Below are positions 46,235 to 54,412 of a DNA stretch of 64,000 bases, one piece after another. Positions within the stretch are counted from its first letter, which is position 1. Every line of letters begins with the position of its first letter. Source of the stretch: a virus; the IMG/VR virus record IMGVR_UViG_3300012936_000008, positions 1 to 64,000 of that record; one strand, given 5' to 3'. Below the pieces are notes generated by a model. The model was not told the origin of the DNA. It did not search any database and was given only the letters and a program-made list of their open reading frames with translations. The position numbers and the translations under genes were made by a program.

Positions 46235-46777
46235 TCAAGATGATAGCACATTAGGGCTGCCATACGCAACCATGCTATTACAAGGGTAAGACCACCCCAT
46301 CCAACCAGGAGTTCCGACTCCAAGAGGGTCCAAAACGCGACCAACAGGAAGTTTGCAAGCAAAAACAGTCAGAGTCGAAGAGAAAAGGAAACGAATATGA
46401 CCTAATCCTGCATTATCTTCGATAGTCAACCATGAACATGGCTCAGGAGTGGGCACTGGACACACACCTTTACCGCATGGGCACATGTAAATGATGATAT
46501 TTGTGCATGTAGAGGCATGTGGAGTGAACACATCACCAAAAGTCATGGTCGGTAGACCATTTGTGAGCACCAAAGCCTTGACAGCAGTCAGTGGTGAGGC
46601 AGGAACTAGTGGTGTAGGGGGCCACCAGCATGTCCATTCCTTAATAACGATGCTGTAAGGGATCGGTGGAGTCTTACAGAACTGTACAGAGTGGACAGTA
46701 GGGGGTATACAGATGCCATGACCGCTACATGGGAGTCCTGTGATAGGTGCTACTGGTAATAAAAGTCCGTATGCCAT
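46235..46777 (-). CDS. PAAR-like tail-spike tip protein, Cys-rich
   Basis: This 180-aa protein has PAAR-like features. LPCSGHGICIPP near the start is like the 'TGHGC..P' opening. TNGLPTMTFGDVFTPHAST is like the 'NGxPaxxxGD...H' turn. FACKLPVGRVLDPLGVGTPG is like 'vNGkPvaRvGDp'. It ends SMVAYGSPNVLSS. It contains about 11 cysteines and several His residues, more than typical PAAR tips, which bind one metal. PAAR proteins sharpen the tip of the gp5-type spike that pierces the host membrane. It lies between a large tail protein and gp25, which fits a baseplate-hub role. A more distant Cys-rich family is possible. Confidence 0.75.
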   Translation of the reverse strand: MAYGLLLPVAPITGLPCSGHGICIPPTVHSVQFCKTPPIPYSIVIKEWTCWWPPTPLVPASPLTAVKALVLTNGLPTMTFGDVFTPHASTCTNIIIYMCPCGKGVCPVPTPEPCSWLTIEDNAGLGHIRFLFSSTLTVFACKLPVGRVLDPLGVGTPGWMGWSYPCNSMVAYGSPNVLSS

Positions 46778-46787
46778 GATTAATTAG

Positions 46788-49700
46788 TTAAAAGTCCTCG
46801 GGATTCTTTGCGCCATTGAACAAATTGTCTACATCAGTAGAGAAATCTGAGATTTTTGAGTCAAGTGTCTCTTCATAATCGAAATCTTCGTCATAAAATT
46901 TCTTCCAGGTATCATCTTCAAACTGAATGTCACTAATTTTATCAAATTTACCCTTCTTGTACTGCTTCTGCAACAGTTTTTTGTCGCCAGGGTCGTAAGA
47001 AGAGTTGTGAACCTTGCGATCTGGTATCGGTGGGTTGGGTTGAACCACCTCATTACGCTCATCGAAGATGCCACCACCACATTCATCGAAGAATGGGTTG
47101 CCCATATTACGTGCAGTCTGTCCAAATGCAATAGTAGCACCCGTACTCCAATTCTTAATACCCATAGTTCCTGAGTATGGACCCATCATGATACCAAGTT
47201 GGTTCATTAACTGAGGGTCAATAGCGATAGACAAGTCATTGACATACTCTAACGCGAACTCATTAGCGGGAGATGCGGATCCACTACCACCACCATAGAT
47301 GATTCTGTATACGTACGACAGAGTATACCAGCAGGCACCACCACCGAAGTAACCTTGCATCGATGTACCGAACCCATTGTAGACTCCCTGCCTGTTCTCA
47401 CCAGGATCTTCCCAGAAAGTATATCCAGGAGATCTGCCCTGAGTCTGGGCATTACCGCTTCCCTGAGGATAATACGCTGAATAGACATCAAGTACCCCAT
47501 CGGGGTTTCCATCGCCCTGTGAGCGCCTTACATAGGTGTCCCAGCACTCTTCTGCTGGCATACCGTTAGACAGTCGTTTGATCGATGCTGTATAGAACGG
47601 AGGAGTTGTATAGGTAGCACCAGCACCACCAGACGGACCAATGTATTCAGGGTCGGTAGGTGGCAGACCATTACCAGGATCAGTGGTCGTAGGAGTTGTA
47701 TAGTTCGTTGCAGTTCTTTCTCTGTATGATGCAATGTTCTCACCTAACCAAACTTTCAACTGTTCCATTTCATTATCACCGATGACATTACCATCATCAT
47801 CTTTGATAGTGTTCTCCCAGTCGAAAGTGTTCTCGTCCAAACCAACAGGAACGAAGACAACATCATTACCACCAGAGGGATCCCAGTAGCAGCGACCTTC
47901 GATCTCACCACCTGCTGCTGCAAGGTTACGAGTACATTTCCAACAGTTCTTTGGATCATTGTCAACAACAACTTCTCTTGGTTGTGTCAGTGTAGGTTGT
48001 GGGAGGTTATGTAAGAACTCCATAAACTCTTCACCGACCTTACCCTTAGTTCTACCACGAACAGAGAGGTTGACTTTGAAGTGACCGTTGTCTGACTTAG
48101 AACCACAATACTTATAGACGATCCATCCGAATGCCCTACCAGTCTCTCTATCAATATACGGACAGGGGAGATCTTTGAATCGTGTGACGTTATAGAACTT
48201 AGGTTGTGGGATAGAAATACATTCGTTGCCTGAGTTCCAACCATACAGGTCAGACAATCTCTCATGAACTCTGTCTGCCTCAGCACCAGCATTCAGTGCC
48301 TGATTGTATTCCACATTGTACATATCTCTAAACGGTTCAACGTTTGAGATCAATGCTTTCAAATCCTTGAAGTCAGGGATTGCCTTACCAACTAGTTGTG
48401 GCATTCTGATCTTGACACAAGATGCAGGGATAGGACTACACAACTGAGTCTGTTCGATTTCATCAACCTGACCCACTTTGATATATCCTGTGGGGTACTT
48501 GGCATTGAAACCATTCATCATGGTTTGCATAGAACCAATAGTACCGTCGTCTAGAACACTAAGTTGTGACTTCTTCAAATCAGACTGCTGCCTGACTACA
48601 TCTTTCAGAGTCTTGCGCTTTGCCTTTGCTGATTCTACTCTACCCTTATCATTAATGTCACCACCTGAGATACTAAAATCATTAGACTTAGGTGACACAG
48701 TATCTTTATAGACTTCCTGCGCTTTCTTGGTATTAGGACCGCGCATCCGATACTCTTCCTCTTCTAGTTCTACAACAAAGATTCTAGGAGGGTTGTTGGG
48801 ATCAGGATCATAACCACGACCTCTATTCTTAATAGTGATTTCTAGGATAGAACCATTACCGTCTATCTTAGAAATTTCCAACTCAGCAGCTTTCATGTTC
48901 TGCTTACGACGGTCTTCACTACTAGAAGTTTTCAGTTCCTTCTCAGATGCTTTAATAACTGCCAGGACGGTTTTCTCCTCATCCTGGTCCATACCTTCGA
49001 TTTTAATTTTTGAGTTCTTTGCGTAAGGATAGTCTTCCTGACGCTCCTGCATATTTTTCTTGAAGTCCTTCTTCAAGGTAGACTTTGTATTCTTCTTGAT
49101 TCTCTTGAAGTTGAAGTTATAGTCTTCACCGTCATAGTTTTCTAGTTTGTTCGTTGGTGATCTGAATCTAGGAACTTCGTACTCCATCTGACTCACGACT
49201 TCCCTAGTCATATCCATAGCAGCATACTCATTCAAGATAACAGGATCTTGAATCACAATTTGCGGGTTCCTATATCCGAATCCCGCATTGTCAATCCTGA
49301 CACTTTGAATCCTGCCGCGCTCATTGACAGTACAAGATACCTCTGCCTGGTCAAGAGTCTTACTGTGTACCAGTGCAGTCTTATCAATCTCTACTTTGTA
49401 GTAACTAAGTTGTTTGGGGAACTCATATACACCAAAGAATCCCGCACGATCCTTTACACCGAACCCAGCAATGATCTCAATCTGTGCAGCGTCCTTACCT
49501 TTTGGTGTAAAGATCTGTCCAGCAGTGAACTTACGCCCTCTGCCAGTCAACTCCATGTAACCACAGCGGAGTTTATTACCAAAGTATCCGTGCTCACCGA
49601 TCTCCCATCCGTTAATAGTGTCACCTTGCTGGTATCTGTCCAGTCCACCAGTGATATAGCGGAACAGAATCGTAGTAGATTCCGTATCCACAGTCTTAAA

Positions 49701-51254
49701 ACAGTTCTCTACATCACCATCTGCGAAGTTGGTCAGTGTAAGTGAGGTATTAGTTGTCTTCCAGGAGTCAGGTCTGATCTCATAGAAGTGTGAGTGATAC
49801 TCTTTTGTGACATATTGCTCGTCACACACGCACTGGTCATCGTATTCATCACCAGTACCGATACTTCTGTTCGGACATTGGTTCCTATCACTGATAGAAT
49901 ACTGTACTGAGAAGATAGGACCCTTCCATGGGTACGTAGTATTGTACACATAGTATACAAACTGCGAGTCAAATGCCGTATGGAATTCCAAATACTTCGG
50001 TACAGCACCTTTGACTCCGCCGTTCTTACCGTAGATCCACTCAAAGTACGCATCACGATTCAGTAGTGGACAGTAGTCAGGGTGTCCCCAGCGGAAATCT
50101 GGTTTACCATTGCTACCTTTGTAACTTGCTGCGTAGGATCCGCTATACCTATTCTGTCGGAAAGTAGTAGGTGACCAGATTGCCTGACCATATGCATCAT
50201 ATAATTTCAGTCCACCGTTACCTGCATCAAACTGTGCCTCATAATTCTCATGCACATAGACAGCAGCAGTCGTTCCTCCGTTAGAGTAGTGTCCAGCAAG
50301 GTCAGGTTCTTCCCAGTCATACCATCCAGAGCGGGTGGCATAGTCAACTGGTGAGGAATATCCAATAGGACCGATCAGTCCTTTGTCTTCGTATACTCTT
50401 CTATTACCAGATCCTGAGTCTTGTGTGAACACATACCCAACAATACCCACATAGTCATACTCTTCATCGCGGGGATCCTTACAATCAGGTACACCAGACA
50501 CACCACGTTCTAGGTTGACTTCCCCAGCAGGGTTAGCAGTATAGAAGTGATCCCTCTGTGATGTACTACTACTCTTGTAATACTCATACAAAGGTACTGC
50601 TGTCTCATTAGTGTCCGCATACTCTTGTGCATCTGCTAGTGTATTAAACACATAACCGATGATCTCAATATACACATACCCACTACCAGGACCCCCAGAG
50701 GAGGACGCAGGGTTGTACTCGTTATTGTTTGCTACTAACCATGTATCATTCTTATCATTCTCGTACCAATGGTGCAGTGCCTTGGTCTTACCAGGTTTAG
50801 CAGTTCGCGCACAAAAGAATACAGGAGAACCATTGCGGGGTTCTGCATTATATGATTTCTTTACACCACCACTTGTAGGTCCAGTCTGCTCACCTGTGAA
50901 GTCAGTAGGCCAACGTAATGTCTGTCTAGGGGTATACTTATGATCCTTACCGCCCCTATACCAACGGTAGATAGGTTGTCTTGTATAGTCGCACTCGTCT
51001 AGTTCAATCCCTGTCCCATCAGGATCAAAACATTGTTCGTCATTGTCTCCGATATAATATACACGATCACTTGCAAACACAGCAGTTCCAGGACCATCAT
51101 CGTTAAAGGTGATCCTGTAATTAGTGCCTGGTCCTGAATGATGAGCATGACTTTCATAGTCTCCGTTAGAGGGACGTTGCCATGTCTTCTTGTATTCCCC
51201 TCCATCATCGACGTTAGGGAAACTCCGACCAGTTTCATTAATAAAAATTGCCAT
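46788..51254 (-). CDS. Large tail virion protein with DUF5648-like repeats, 1488 aa
   Basis: The first 300 residues carry DUF5648-like units: QPIYRWYRGGKDHKYTP near 92-108, then ALHHWYE...IIGYVFN near 160-205, then VPLYEYYKSSSTSQRDHFYT with YVGIVGYVFTQ near 224-275. A Lys/Glu-rich helical part at about 700-850 is flanked by GxGY units (RIDNAGFGYRNPQIVIQ, IKNRGRGYDPDPNNPPRIF). Later parts are Cys-containing (NCWKCTRN) and Pro/Gly-rich, and the acidic C terminus ends LFNGAKNPEDF. The start overlaps the preceding stop as TAATG. Cyanophages have large virion proteins here. The repeats suggest carbohydrate contact, but this is inferred. Confidence 0.82.
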   Translation of the reverse strand: MAIFINETGRSFPNVDDGGEYKKTWQRPSNGDYESHAHHSGPGTNYRITFNDDGPGTAVFASDRVYYIGDNDEQCFDPDGTGIELDECDYTRQPIYRWYRGGKDHKYTPRQTLRWPTDFTGEQTGPTSGGVKKSYNAEPRNGSPVFFCARTAKPGKTKALHHWYENDKNDTWLVANNNEYNPASSSGGPGSGYVYIEIIGYVFNTLADAQEYADTNETAVPLYEYYKSSSTSQRDHFYTANPAGEVNLERGVSGVPDCKDPRDEEYDYVGIVGYVFTQDSGSGNRRVYEDKGLIGPIGYSSPVDYATRSGWYDWEEPDLAGHYSNGGTTAAVYVHENYEAQFDAGNGGLKLYDAYGQAIWSPTTFRQNRYSGSYAASYKGSNGKPDFRWGHPDYCPLLNRDAYFEWIYGKNGGVKGAVPKYLEFHTAFDSQFVYYVYNTTYPWKGPIFSVQYSISDRNQCPNRSIGTGDEYDDQCVCDEQYVTKEYHSHFYEIRPDSWKTTNTSLTLTNFADGDVENCFKTVDTESTTILFRYITGGLDRYQQGDTINGWEIGEHGYFGNKLRCGYMELTGRGRKFTAGQIFTPKGKDAAQIEIIAGFGVKDRAGFFGVYEFPKQLSYYKVEIDKTALVHSKTLDQAEVSCTVNERGRIQSVRIDNAGFGYRNPQIVIQDPVILNEYAAMDMTREVVSQMEYEVPRFRSPTNKLENYDGEDYNFNFKRIKKNTKSTLKKDFKKNMQERQEDYPYAKNSKIKIEGMDQDEEKTVLAVIKASEKELKTSSSEDRRKQNMKAAELEISKIDGNGSILEITIKNRGRGYDPDPNNPPRIFVVELEEEEYRMRGPNTKKAQEVYKDTVSPKSNDFSISGGDINDKGRVESAKAKRKTLKDVVRQQSDLKKSQLSVLDDGTIGSMQTMMNGFNAKYPTGYIKVGQVDEIEQTQLCSPIPASCVKIRMPQLVGKAIPDFKDLKALISNVEPFRDMYNVEYNQALNAGAEADRVHERLSDLYGWNSGNECISIPQPKFYNVTRFKDLPCPYIDRETGRAFGWIVYKYCGSKSDNGHFKVNLSVRGRTKGKVGEEFMEFLHNLPQPTLTQPREVVVDNDPKNCWKCTRNLAAAGGEIEGRCYWDPSGGNDVVFVPVGLDENTFDWENTIKDDDGNVIGDNEMEQLKVWLGENIASYRERTATNYTTPTTTDPGNGLPPTDPEYIGPSGGAGATYTTPPFYTASIKRLSNGMPAEECWDTYVRRSQGDGNPDGVLDVYSAYYPQGSGNAQTQGRSPGYTFWEDPGENRQGVYNGFGTSMQGYFGGGACWYTLSYVYRIIYGGGSGSASPANEFALEYVNDLSIAIDPQLMNQLGIMMGPYSGTMGIKNWSTGATIAFGQTARNMGNPFFDECGGGIFDERNEVVQPNPPIPDRKVHNSSYDPGDKKLLQKQYKKGKFDKISDIQFEDDTWKKFYDEDFDYEETLDSKISDFSTDVDNLFNGAKNPEDF

Positions 51255-51502
51255 TAAGGTTCTAGGACTTTTATGCGCTCTTCCAACATATTTAGACGCA
51301 CATACAGATCATCAAAGAGTTGTTTGATGTTCAGATAGTCCTGATACCCCTCAGGTTTGTACTTAATCATATCCGCCCCTGGTTGAGGCATCCGCCCTAT
51401 CGCTTTCTCTACGGTACTTAGACGACCACTCAGGTTCTCCATGCCCTTTGCAATCATCTCCATGTGCTCCTTGTATACATCAAGGAATTCAGTGTCGTTC
51501 AT
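51254..51502 (-). CDS. Small coiled-coil protein, unknown
   Basis: This 82-aa protein consists of two helical stretches (residues 3-38, EFLDVYKEHMEMIAKGMENL; residues 55-82, LNIKQLFDDLYVRLNMLEER) around a Pro-rich turn with KPEGYQDY. The heptad-like Leu pattern predicts a coiled coil. A purine-rich GAGAGA site precedes the ATG. It is translationally joined to the 1488-aa virion gene by TAATG, so it may be its partner or chaperone. Confidence 0.75.
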   Translation of the reverse strand: MNDTEFLDVYKEHMEMIAKGMENLSGRLSTVEKAIGRMPQPGADMIKYKPEGYQDYLNIKQLFDDLYVRLNMLEERIKVLEP

Positions 51503-51534
51503 AGTTTAATCTCTCAGGGTTCGACGCGGTTTTT

Positions 51535-51702
51535 TCAAGCGTCTTCGGATTTTTTTAGAATAATAGATCCATCTATATCCTCACTCCATTCTAACATGGT
51601 GCCCTCATGCCATCCTAACTCATCTATTAGTTCCTCAGGCAGGGTGATGAAACAGTTATCTTCATCGTCTACCTCTACTGGTAGTGTGAATCTCTTCGAC
51701 AT
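51535..51702 (-). CDS. AbrB/MazE-type swapped-hairpin protein
   Basis: This 55-aa protein was read from the ATG at 51700-51702. The pattern MSKRFTLPVEVDDEDNCFIT, LPEELIDELGWHEGTMLEW, then GSIILKK is the AbrB/SpoVT/MazE DNA-binding fold: a beta strand, an LPxEL helix, LGWxxGTxLEW, and a final beta strand. Such proteins usually dimerise and bind operators, often as antitoxins or transition regulators. No toxin-like partner gene adjoins it. Its neighbours are tail genes (an NlpC-type peptidase and a coiled-coil protein), so it could regulate the late block or be a lone host-derived regulator. Confidence 0.78.
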   Translation of the reverse strand: MSKRFTLPVEVDDEDNCFITLPEELIDELGWHEGTMLEWSEDIDGSIILKKSEDA

Positions 51703-51715
51703 ACGCTTTGTGCTA

Positions 51716-52261
51716 CTATGATTCTATATAGGGTCTGATATTTTTACGATGTTTCAACCGTAACACTACCTCTGTATTATCACACCAATACTGTTGTCGG
51801 ATGATATCGGTTACCTGGGATAATTCATGTGCAGGGTGGTGTAACATAAATCCATCTCCGAGGTATATACCACAGTGATTGCATGTTTTCCCCTCCTTCC
51901 AAGAATAACCGCCTTCTAGGCGGTCCAGGAACAGTCTCATGATCATTACGTCCCCTACCTCAAAGTTATCGATGGGGGTGGTTTCCCATAGAGATCCTTT
52001 GTAGACTGTGATAGCGCCCCCCTGCCTCTGCACCTCCTCTTCGATTAACTGAGGTTGAAACAAATACTTTCTTTGTGCTGGGTAGTCAAACAGATCCCTA
52101 CCATAGTAATGATTGTAAAACTCTCGGACGATCTGGTAACACCCTCCCAGACTCTTGCCCTTGAAGGCACGAGGCCAGGGGCGACCTACCCACTCCTTCC
52201 AGACCTCTGCAACCTCATAGTTATATGGGCGGCGATCATCTGGAAGGTTGCTGTGAGACAT
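51716..52261 (-). CDS. NlpC/P60-like cysteine peptidase, tail-associated
   Basis: This 181-aa protein has the layout of phage NlpC/P60 tail peptidases. A catalytic-Cys segment GGCYQIVREFYNHYYG has Cys41. It is followed by VGDVMIMRLF, then NHCGIYLGDGFMLHHP with His129 and HH at 141-142. The order Cys, then His in 'H-x-GIYLGDG', then a third polar residue is the family pattern. Such enzymes cut peptide cross-links in cell-wall peptidoglycan and often sit in the tail, like lambda gpK. It opens the tail block here. Confidence 0.82.
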   Translation of the reverse strand: MSHSNLPDDRRPYNYEVAEVWKEWVGRPWPRAFKGKSLGGCYQIVREFYNHYYGRDLFDYPAQRKYLFQPQLIEEEVQRQGGAITVYKGSLWETTPIDNFEVGDVMIMRLFLDRLEGGYSWKEGKTCNHCGIYLGDGFMLHHPAHELSQVTDIIRQQYWCDNTEVVLRLKHRKNIRPYIES

Positions 52262-52430
52262 AGTGAAATGTATGTGAGTTCATCCCTGAGGGAGATGTTT
52301 TTACCTGGGAAATTTTTTGTGGGTGGGGGAAACGGAAACATGAATAATATCTCGACCGCTCTGGGATACTGTTATAGCTTAGACAATAGGTACTTTTTAA
52401 TATACGGTTACTGTCATTTAGTGGGACAGA

Positions 52431-52625
52431 TTAACTGTCCCCAGTAACAACATCATAACAGTATCCTTCCATGATTAGGTAGTCACACCACTGTGTATAT
52501 TGTGTGAGTTGTTCATTCAAACCAGTGTCAATCAGGAACTGTGCTAGATCAATTTGTTCATCAGGTGGTAGACTACCAGCATCATAAAGATCTAGCAGAG
52601 TTTCATACTTAGCGGGGATACTCAT
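52431..52625 (-). CDS. Small conserved protein, unknown
   Basis: This 64-aa protein (MSIPAKYETLLDLYDAGSLP, then DEQIDLAQFLIDTGLNEQL) is helical and acidic. I recall cyanophage proteins of this form but know no function. The ATG overlaps the upstream stop as ATGA. It is the last of four overlapping small genes transcribed from the promoter at 53119-53147. About 170 bp without a gene follow before the NlpC gene; I see no terminator on the minus strand there. Confidence 0.75.
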   Translation of the reverse strand: MSIPAKYETLLDLYDAGSLPPDEQIDLAQFLIDTGLNEQLTQYTQWCDYLIMEGYCYDVVTGDS

Positions 52626-52789
52626 TGTGATGAATAGCGGAGTGAGTCTGTGAGTGCTTGTTGATAGTTAGTGAAGGGACCATACTTAGGACAACCGTCG
52701 TAATCGTATCGCCAAAAGTGTTTACGACGGTCCTCCCAGATCTGTACACTAACAGGGGGATTAGTATCGAGTTTAATACTTTTACTCAT
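52622..52789 (-). CDS. Small protein, unknown
   Basis: This 55-aa protein was read directly. It has an aromatic and basic centre (VQIWEDRRKHFWRYDYDG) and ends LRYSSQ. No family is recognised. Both ends share ATGA overlaps with neighbours, which is strong support that it is a real gene in the small operon. Confidence 0.72.
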   Translation of the reverse strand: MSKSIKLDTNPPVSVQIWEDRRKHFWRYDYDGCPKYGPFTNYQQALTDSLRYSSQ

Positions 52790-52911
52790 TGTACATCACT
52801 GGGGTGGGTGTTGTCAATCGTCTCGTAATACATGTCCTCATAATCTAACCCGTCATCATCATCACTGTCTAGGATGTCATCGATCCAGTCAGTCTGTGGA
52901 ATTTCATTCAT
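52786..52911 (-). CDS. Small acidic protein, unknown
   Basis: This 41-aa protein (MNEIPQTDWIDDILDSDDDD, then GLDYEDMYYETIDN) is very acidic. The start at 52911 is chosen because it overlaps the previous basic gene by 8 bp (ATGAATGA) and fits the ATGA coupling of the operon. Longer frames upstream have no better start. The strong acidity next to a strongly basic partner suggests an interacting pair or a DNA-mimic role. This is inference. Confidence 0.65.
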   Translation of the reverse strand: MNEIPQTDWIDDILDSDDDDGLDYEDMYYETIDNTHPSDVQ

Positions 52912-53080
52912 AGTCTTCTGGGTTGAATCGTTGGTTTGATTGGTGTTTCCTTGTGGAAAAGTCTGTGGAATTGTCATCAGTGTAGCGGCGAGAATCGTTG
53001 CCTCCATACTGTCGTTTTTCCCTAATAGATTTGGGGCGACGAGAGTTATGCAGGTCGTTTCGTTTGTAAGTCCTACCCAT
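52904..53080 (-). CDS. Small basic protein, unknown
   Basis: This 58-aa protein was read from the ATG at 53078-53080. It starts MGRTYKRNDLHNSRRPKSIR and stays Arg/Lys-rich, then becomes polar (STDFSTRKHQSNQRFNPEDY). Proteins starting MGRTYKRND occur in cyanophages, but I know no function. It is the first gene after the sigma70-type promoter at 53119-53147. Its end overlaps the acidic 41-aa gene by 8 bp. Confidence 0.75.
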   Translation of the reverse strand: MGRTYKRNDLHNSRRPKSIREKRQYGGNDSRRYTDDNSTDFSTRKHQSNQRFNPEDYE

Positions 53081-53118
53081 GAGATTGGTCGATTAGTAGT
53101 CGATCAGAGAACAATGTA

Positions 53119-53147
53119 ATTATGTAGCAAACGGGCAGTTATGTCAA
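53119..53147 (-). promoter_or_regulatory. Sigma70-type promoter, TTGACA-N17-CATAAT
   Basis: On the minus strand a perfect -35 (TTGACA, 53142-53147) is followed by a 17-bp spacer and CATAAT (53119-53124). It lies about 40 nt upstream of the 58-aa gene. Such promoters in T4-like phages serve early genes through host polymerase. Confidence 0.82.
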
Positions 53148-53297
53148 GGGGTTTGTGACAGTAACTGTGCCGTCCTGTGAGTGTTGACAAGGAGCGCGTG
53201 ATCGTATACACTCCAAGGTGACATACTTATGAGACATTAATGAGATGAATTGAACAGACAAGTAGATTTATTTGTATATTTAATTAATTCACAGTAT

Positions 53298-53327
53298 TGT
53301 GGAAAACGTTCCGCAAACTGTGGAAAA
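53298..53327 (-). other. Two TTTTCCACA boxes (DnaA-box-like)
   Basis: TTTTCCACA occurs on the minus strand at 53298-53306 and 53319-53327, 21 bp apart start to start. A third copy lies at 52952-52960 inside a gene. This is the box described for cyanobacterial DnaA. A nearby AT-rich stretch (53263-53290) could melt. Function is not shown. Confidence 0.45.
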
Positions 53328-53332
53328 CTGTA

Positions 53333-53959
53333 TCAAACTGGGATAACATTAAAGGTGAGGGCAACTCTATTATCTGAGGGATTTGATTCATATCCATGGG
53401 TAAGATTTGATGGATAGATGAGAACATCACCCTGAGAGTAAGGAACTGTTGCCTCTTGTAAGTTGAATGCGGTCATTGTTTCAAATGGGAGCATCATGAC
53501 AGGGAACATTTGAGACATGACATTTCTTTTGAATTTAAGAAATGCATGTTGTTCTGGGTCGTAGTTAATGAAGAACGTAGCAGAGAATAAACAATTAGAG
53601 TGCTCGTGTGGGGCATAGATAGCACCCTTAGATGCTAGTTCAACATAACAGTCAGAGATAGCAAAGTTTGATGCATAAGAGAGACCTGATTCGTTGTGCT
53701 TTCGTGCTATGTCTAAGAAGGCAGATTTAAGATCTGGCATATCTTCTAAGATCTTATTTGTTGGTCCTATCTGTTGGACATTATGGCAGATTGCATGGCG
53801 GTCGTGGTCAACGAAATCTTCATTCTTCATCCAGTTAAGAACAGGTTGAACGAAATCTGTGAGATCGTATTTTGTAACGGGCGTCATGAATAACCCGTAA
53901 GTTTCAAACTGAACTACCTCATCGAGAGTATCAGAGAGGTTGACTGTTTTATCTGCCAT
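53333..53959 (-). CDS. 2OG-Fe(II) oxygenase family protein (HxH type)
   Basis: This 208-aa protein shows the double-stranded beta-helix pattern: APHEHSNCLFSATFFINYD with H118-x-H120, then LIYPSNLTHGY with H188, then R198 in NRVALTFNV. The HxH pair followed five residues later by a small residue is the layout of TIGR02466/2OG-FeII_Oxy_5 proteins, where the second metal ligand position is His rather than Asp. The substrate is unknown. The ATG is clean. The gene stands apart from the other six oxygenases, about 3 kb downstream of them. Confidence 0.8.
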   Translation of the reverse strand: MADKTVNLSDTLDEVVQFETYGLFMTPVTKYDLTDFVQPVLNWMKNEDFVDHDRHAICHNVQQIGPTNKILEDMPDLKSAFLDIARKHNESGLSYASNFAISDCYVELASKGAIYAPHEHSNCLFSATFFINYDPEQHAFLKFKRNVMSQMFPVMMLPFETMTAFNLQEATVPYSQGDVLIYPSNLTHGYESNPSDNRVALTFNVIPV

Positions 53960-53987
53960 GATGTGAAGAATTGAAAGTGGTTGACGT

Positions 53988-53993
53988 ATTATA
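53988..53993 (-). promoter_or_regulatory. Possible -10 box TATAAT before the 208-aa oxygenase
   Basis: TATAAT lies about 28 nt upstream of the ATG. No good -35 is seen at 15-19 bp, so it may be a weak or activator-dependent promoter. Confidence 0.35.
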
Positions 53994-54028
53994 TAGTGAT
54001 GTTGATTTAAGGGGCGTTGTAGACGCTC

Positions 54029-54187
54029 TCAGCGCACTCGTAGAGCGTTGTTGATCTTCCTTTGGATGTCAGATGTGGGGCGGATAGCATCAGCGGTTGC
54101 CTCTAATCCATCTGCAATCGTGTGACGTACTTCTGGGGAGTTGTAGCAAAGGACGCCGATGATTGCAACGAGGATGAGTTTAGTCAT
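54029..54187 (-). CDS. Small membrane-type protein, unknown
   Basis: This 52-aa protein was read directly from the ATG at 54185-54187. The start MTKLILVAIIGVLCYNS is a hydrophobic segment with one Lys, like a signal anchor. The rest is polar and basic at the end (RPTSDIQRKINNALRVR). It may be an inner-membrane or secreted small protein. No family is recognised. A second small hydrophobic-start protein (58684-58845) has a similar layout. Confidence 0.65.
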   Translation of the reverse strand: MTKLILVAIIGVLCYNSPEVRHTIADGLEATADAIRPTSDIQRKINNALRVR

Positions 54188-54229
54188 TTGAGTGAGTGAA
54201 GATGTAGAGGAGAGAATAAAATAAAATTG

Positions 54230-54412
54230 TCATTGTAAGAGAGATGTAAATTTTATCTGTGCTGCTTCACTAATAGCAGGAAGATAACCGAGTTCTGATT
54301 GTTGATCTAGTGCGTCGAGTTGATCACTAGTTAAGTTGTGGGAGATTCTATATTCTTCCCATGCCTCATCATAACATGTTTCGTAGAGAGATTCATGATG
54401 TAAAATACTCAT
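54230..54412 (-). CDS. Small acidic protein, unknown
   Basis: This 60-aa protein has the start taken at MSILHHESLYETCYDEAWEE because its ATG overlaps the upstream stop as TGATG. It is acidic and helical (LTSDQLDALDQQSELGYLPA). It follows the widespread 110-aa phage protein in the same unit. Function is unknown. Confidence 0.68.
   Translation of the reverse strand: MSILHHESLYETCYDEAWEEYRISHNLTSDQLDALDQQSELGYLPAISEAAQIKFTSLLQ

Noticed and set aside
46153-46362. 69-codon minus frame overlapping the PAAR-like gene
   Set aside because: The hydrophobic, Trp/Leu-rich text conflicts with the PAAR frame, and the 49-aa gene with a good ribosome site explains this stretch better.
52282-52305. Hairpin followed by T-run on the plus strand
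   Set aside because: It would terminate plus-strand transcripts, but no plus-strand genes precede it; the stem is imperfect with a bulge.
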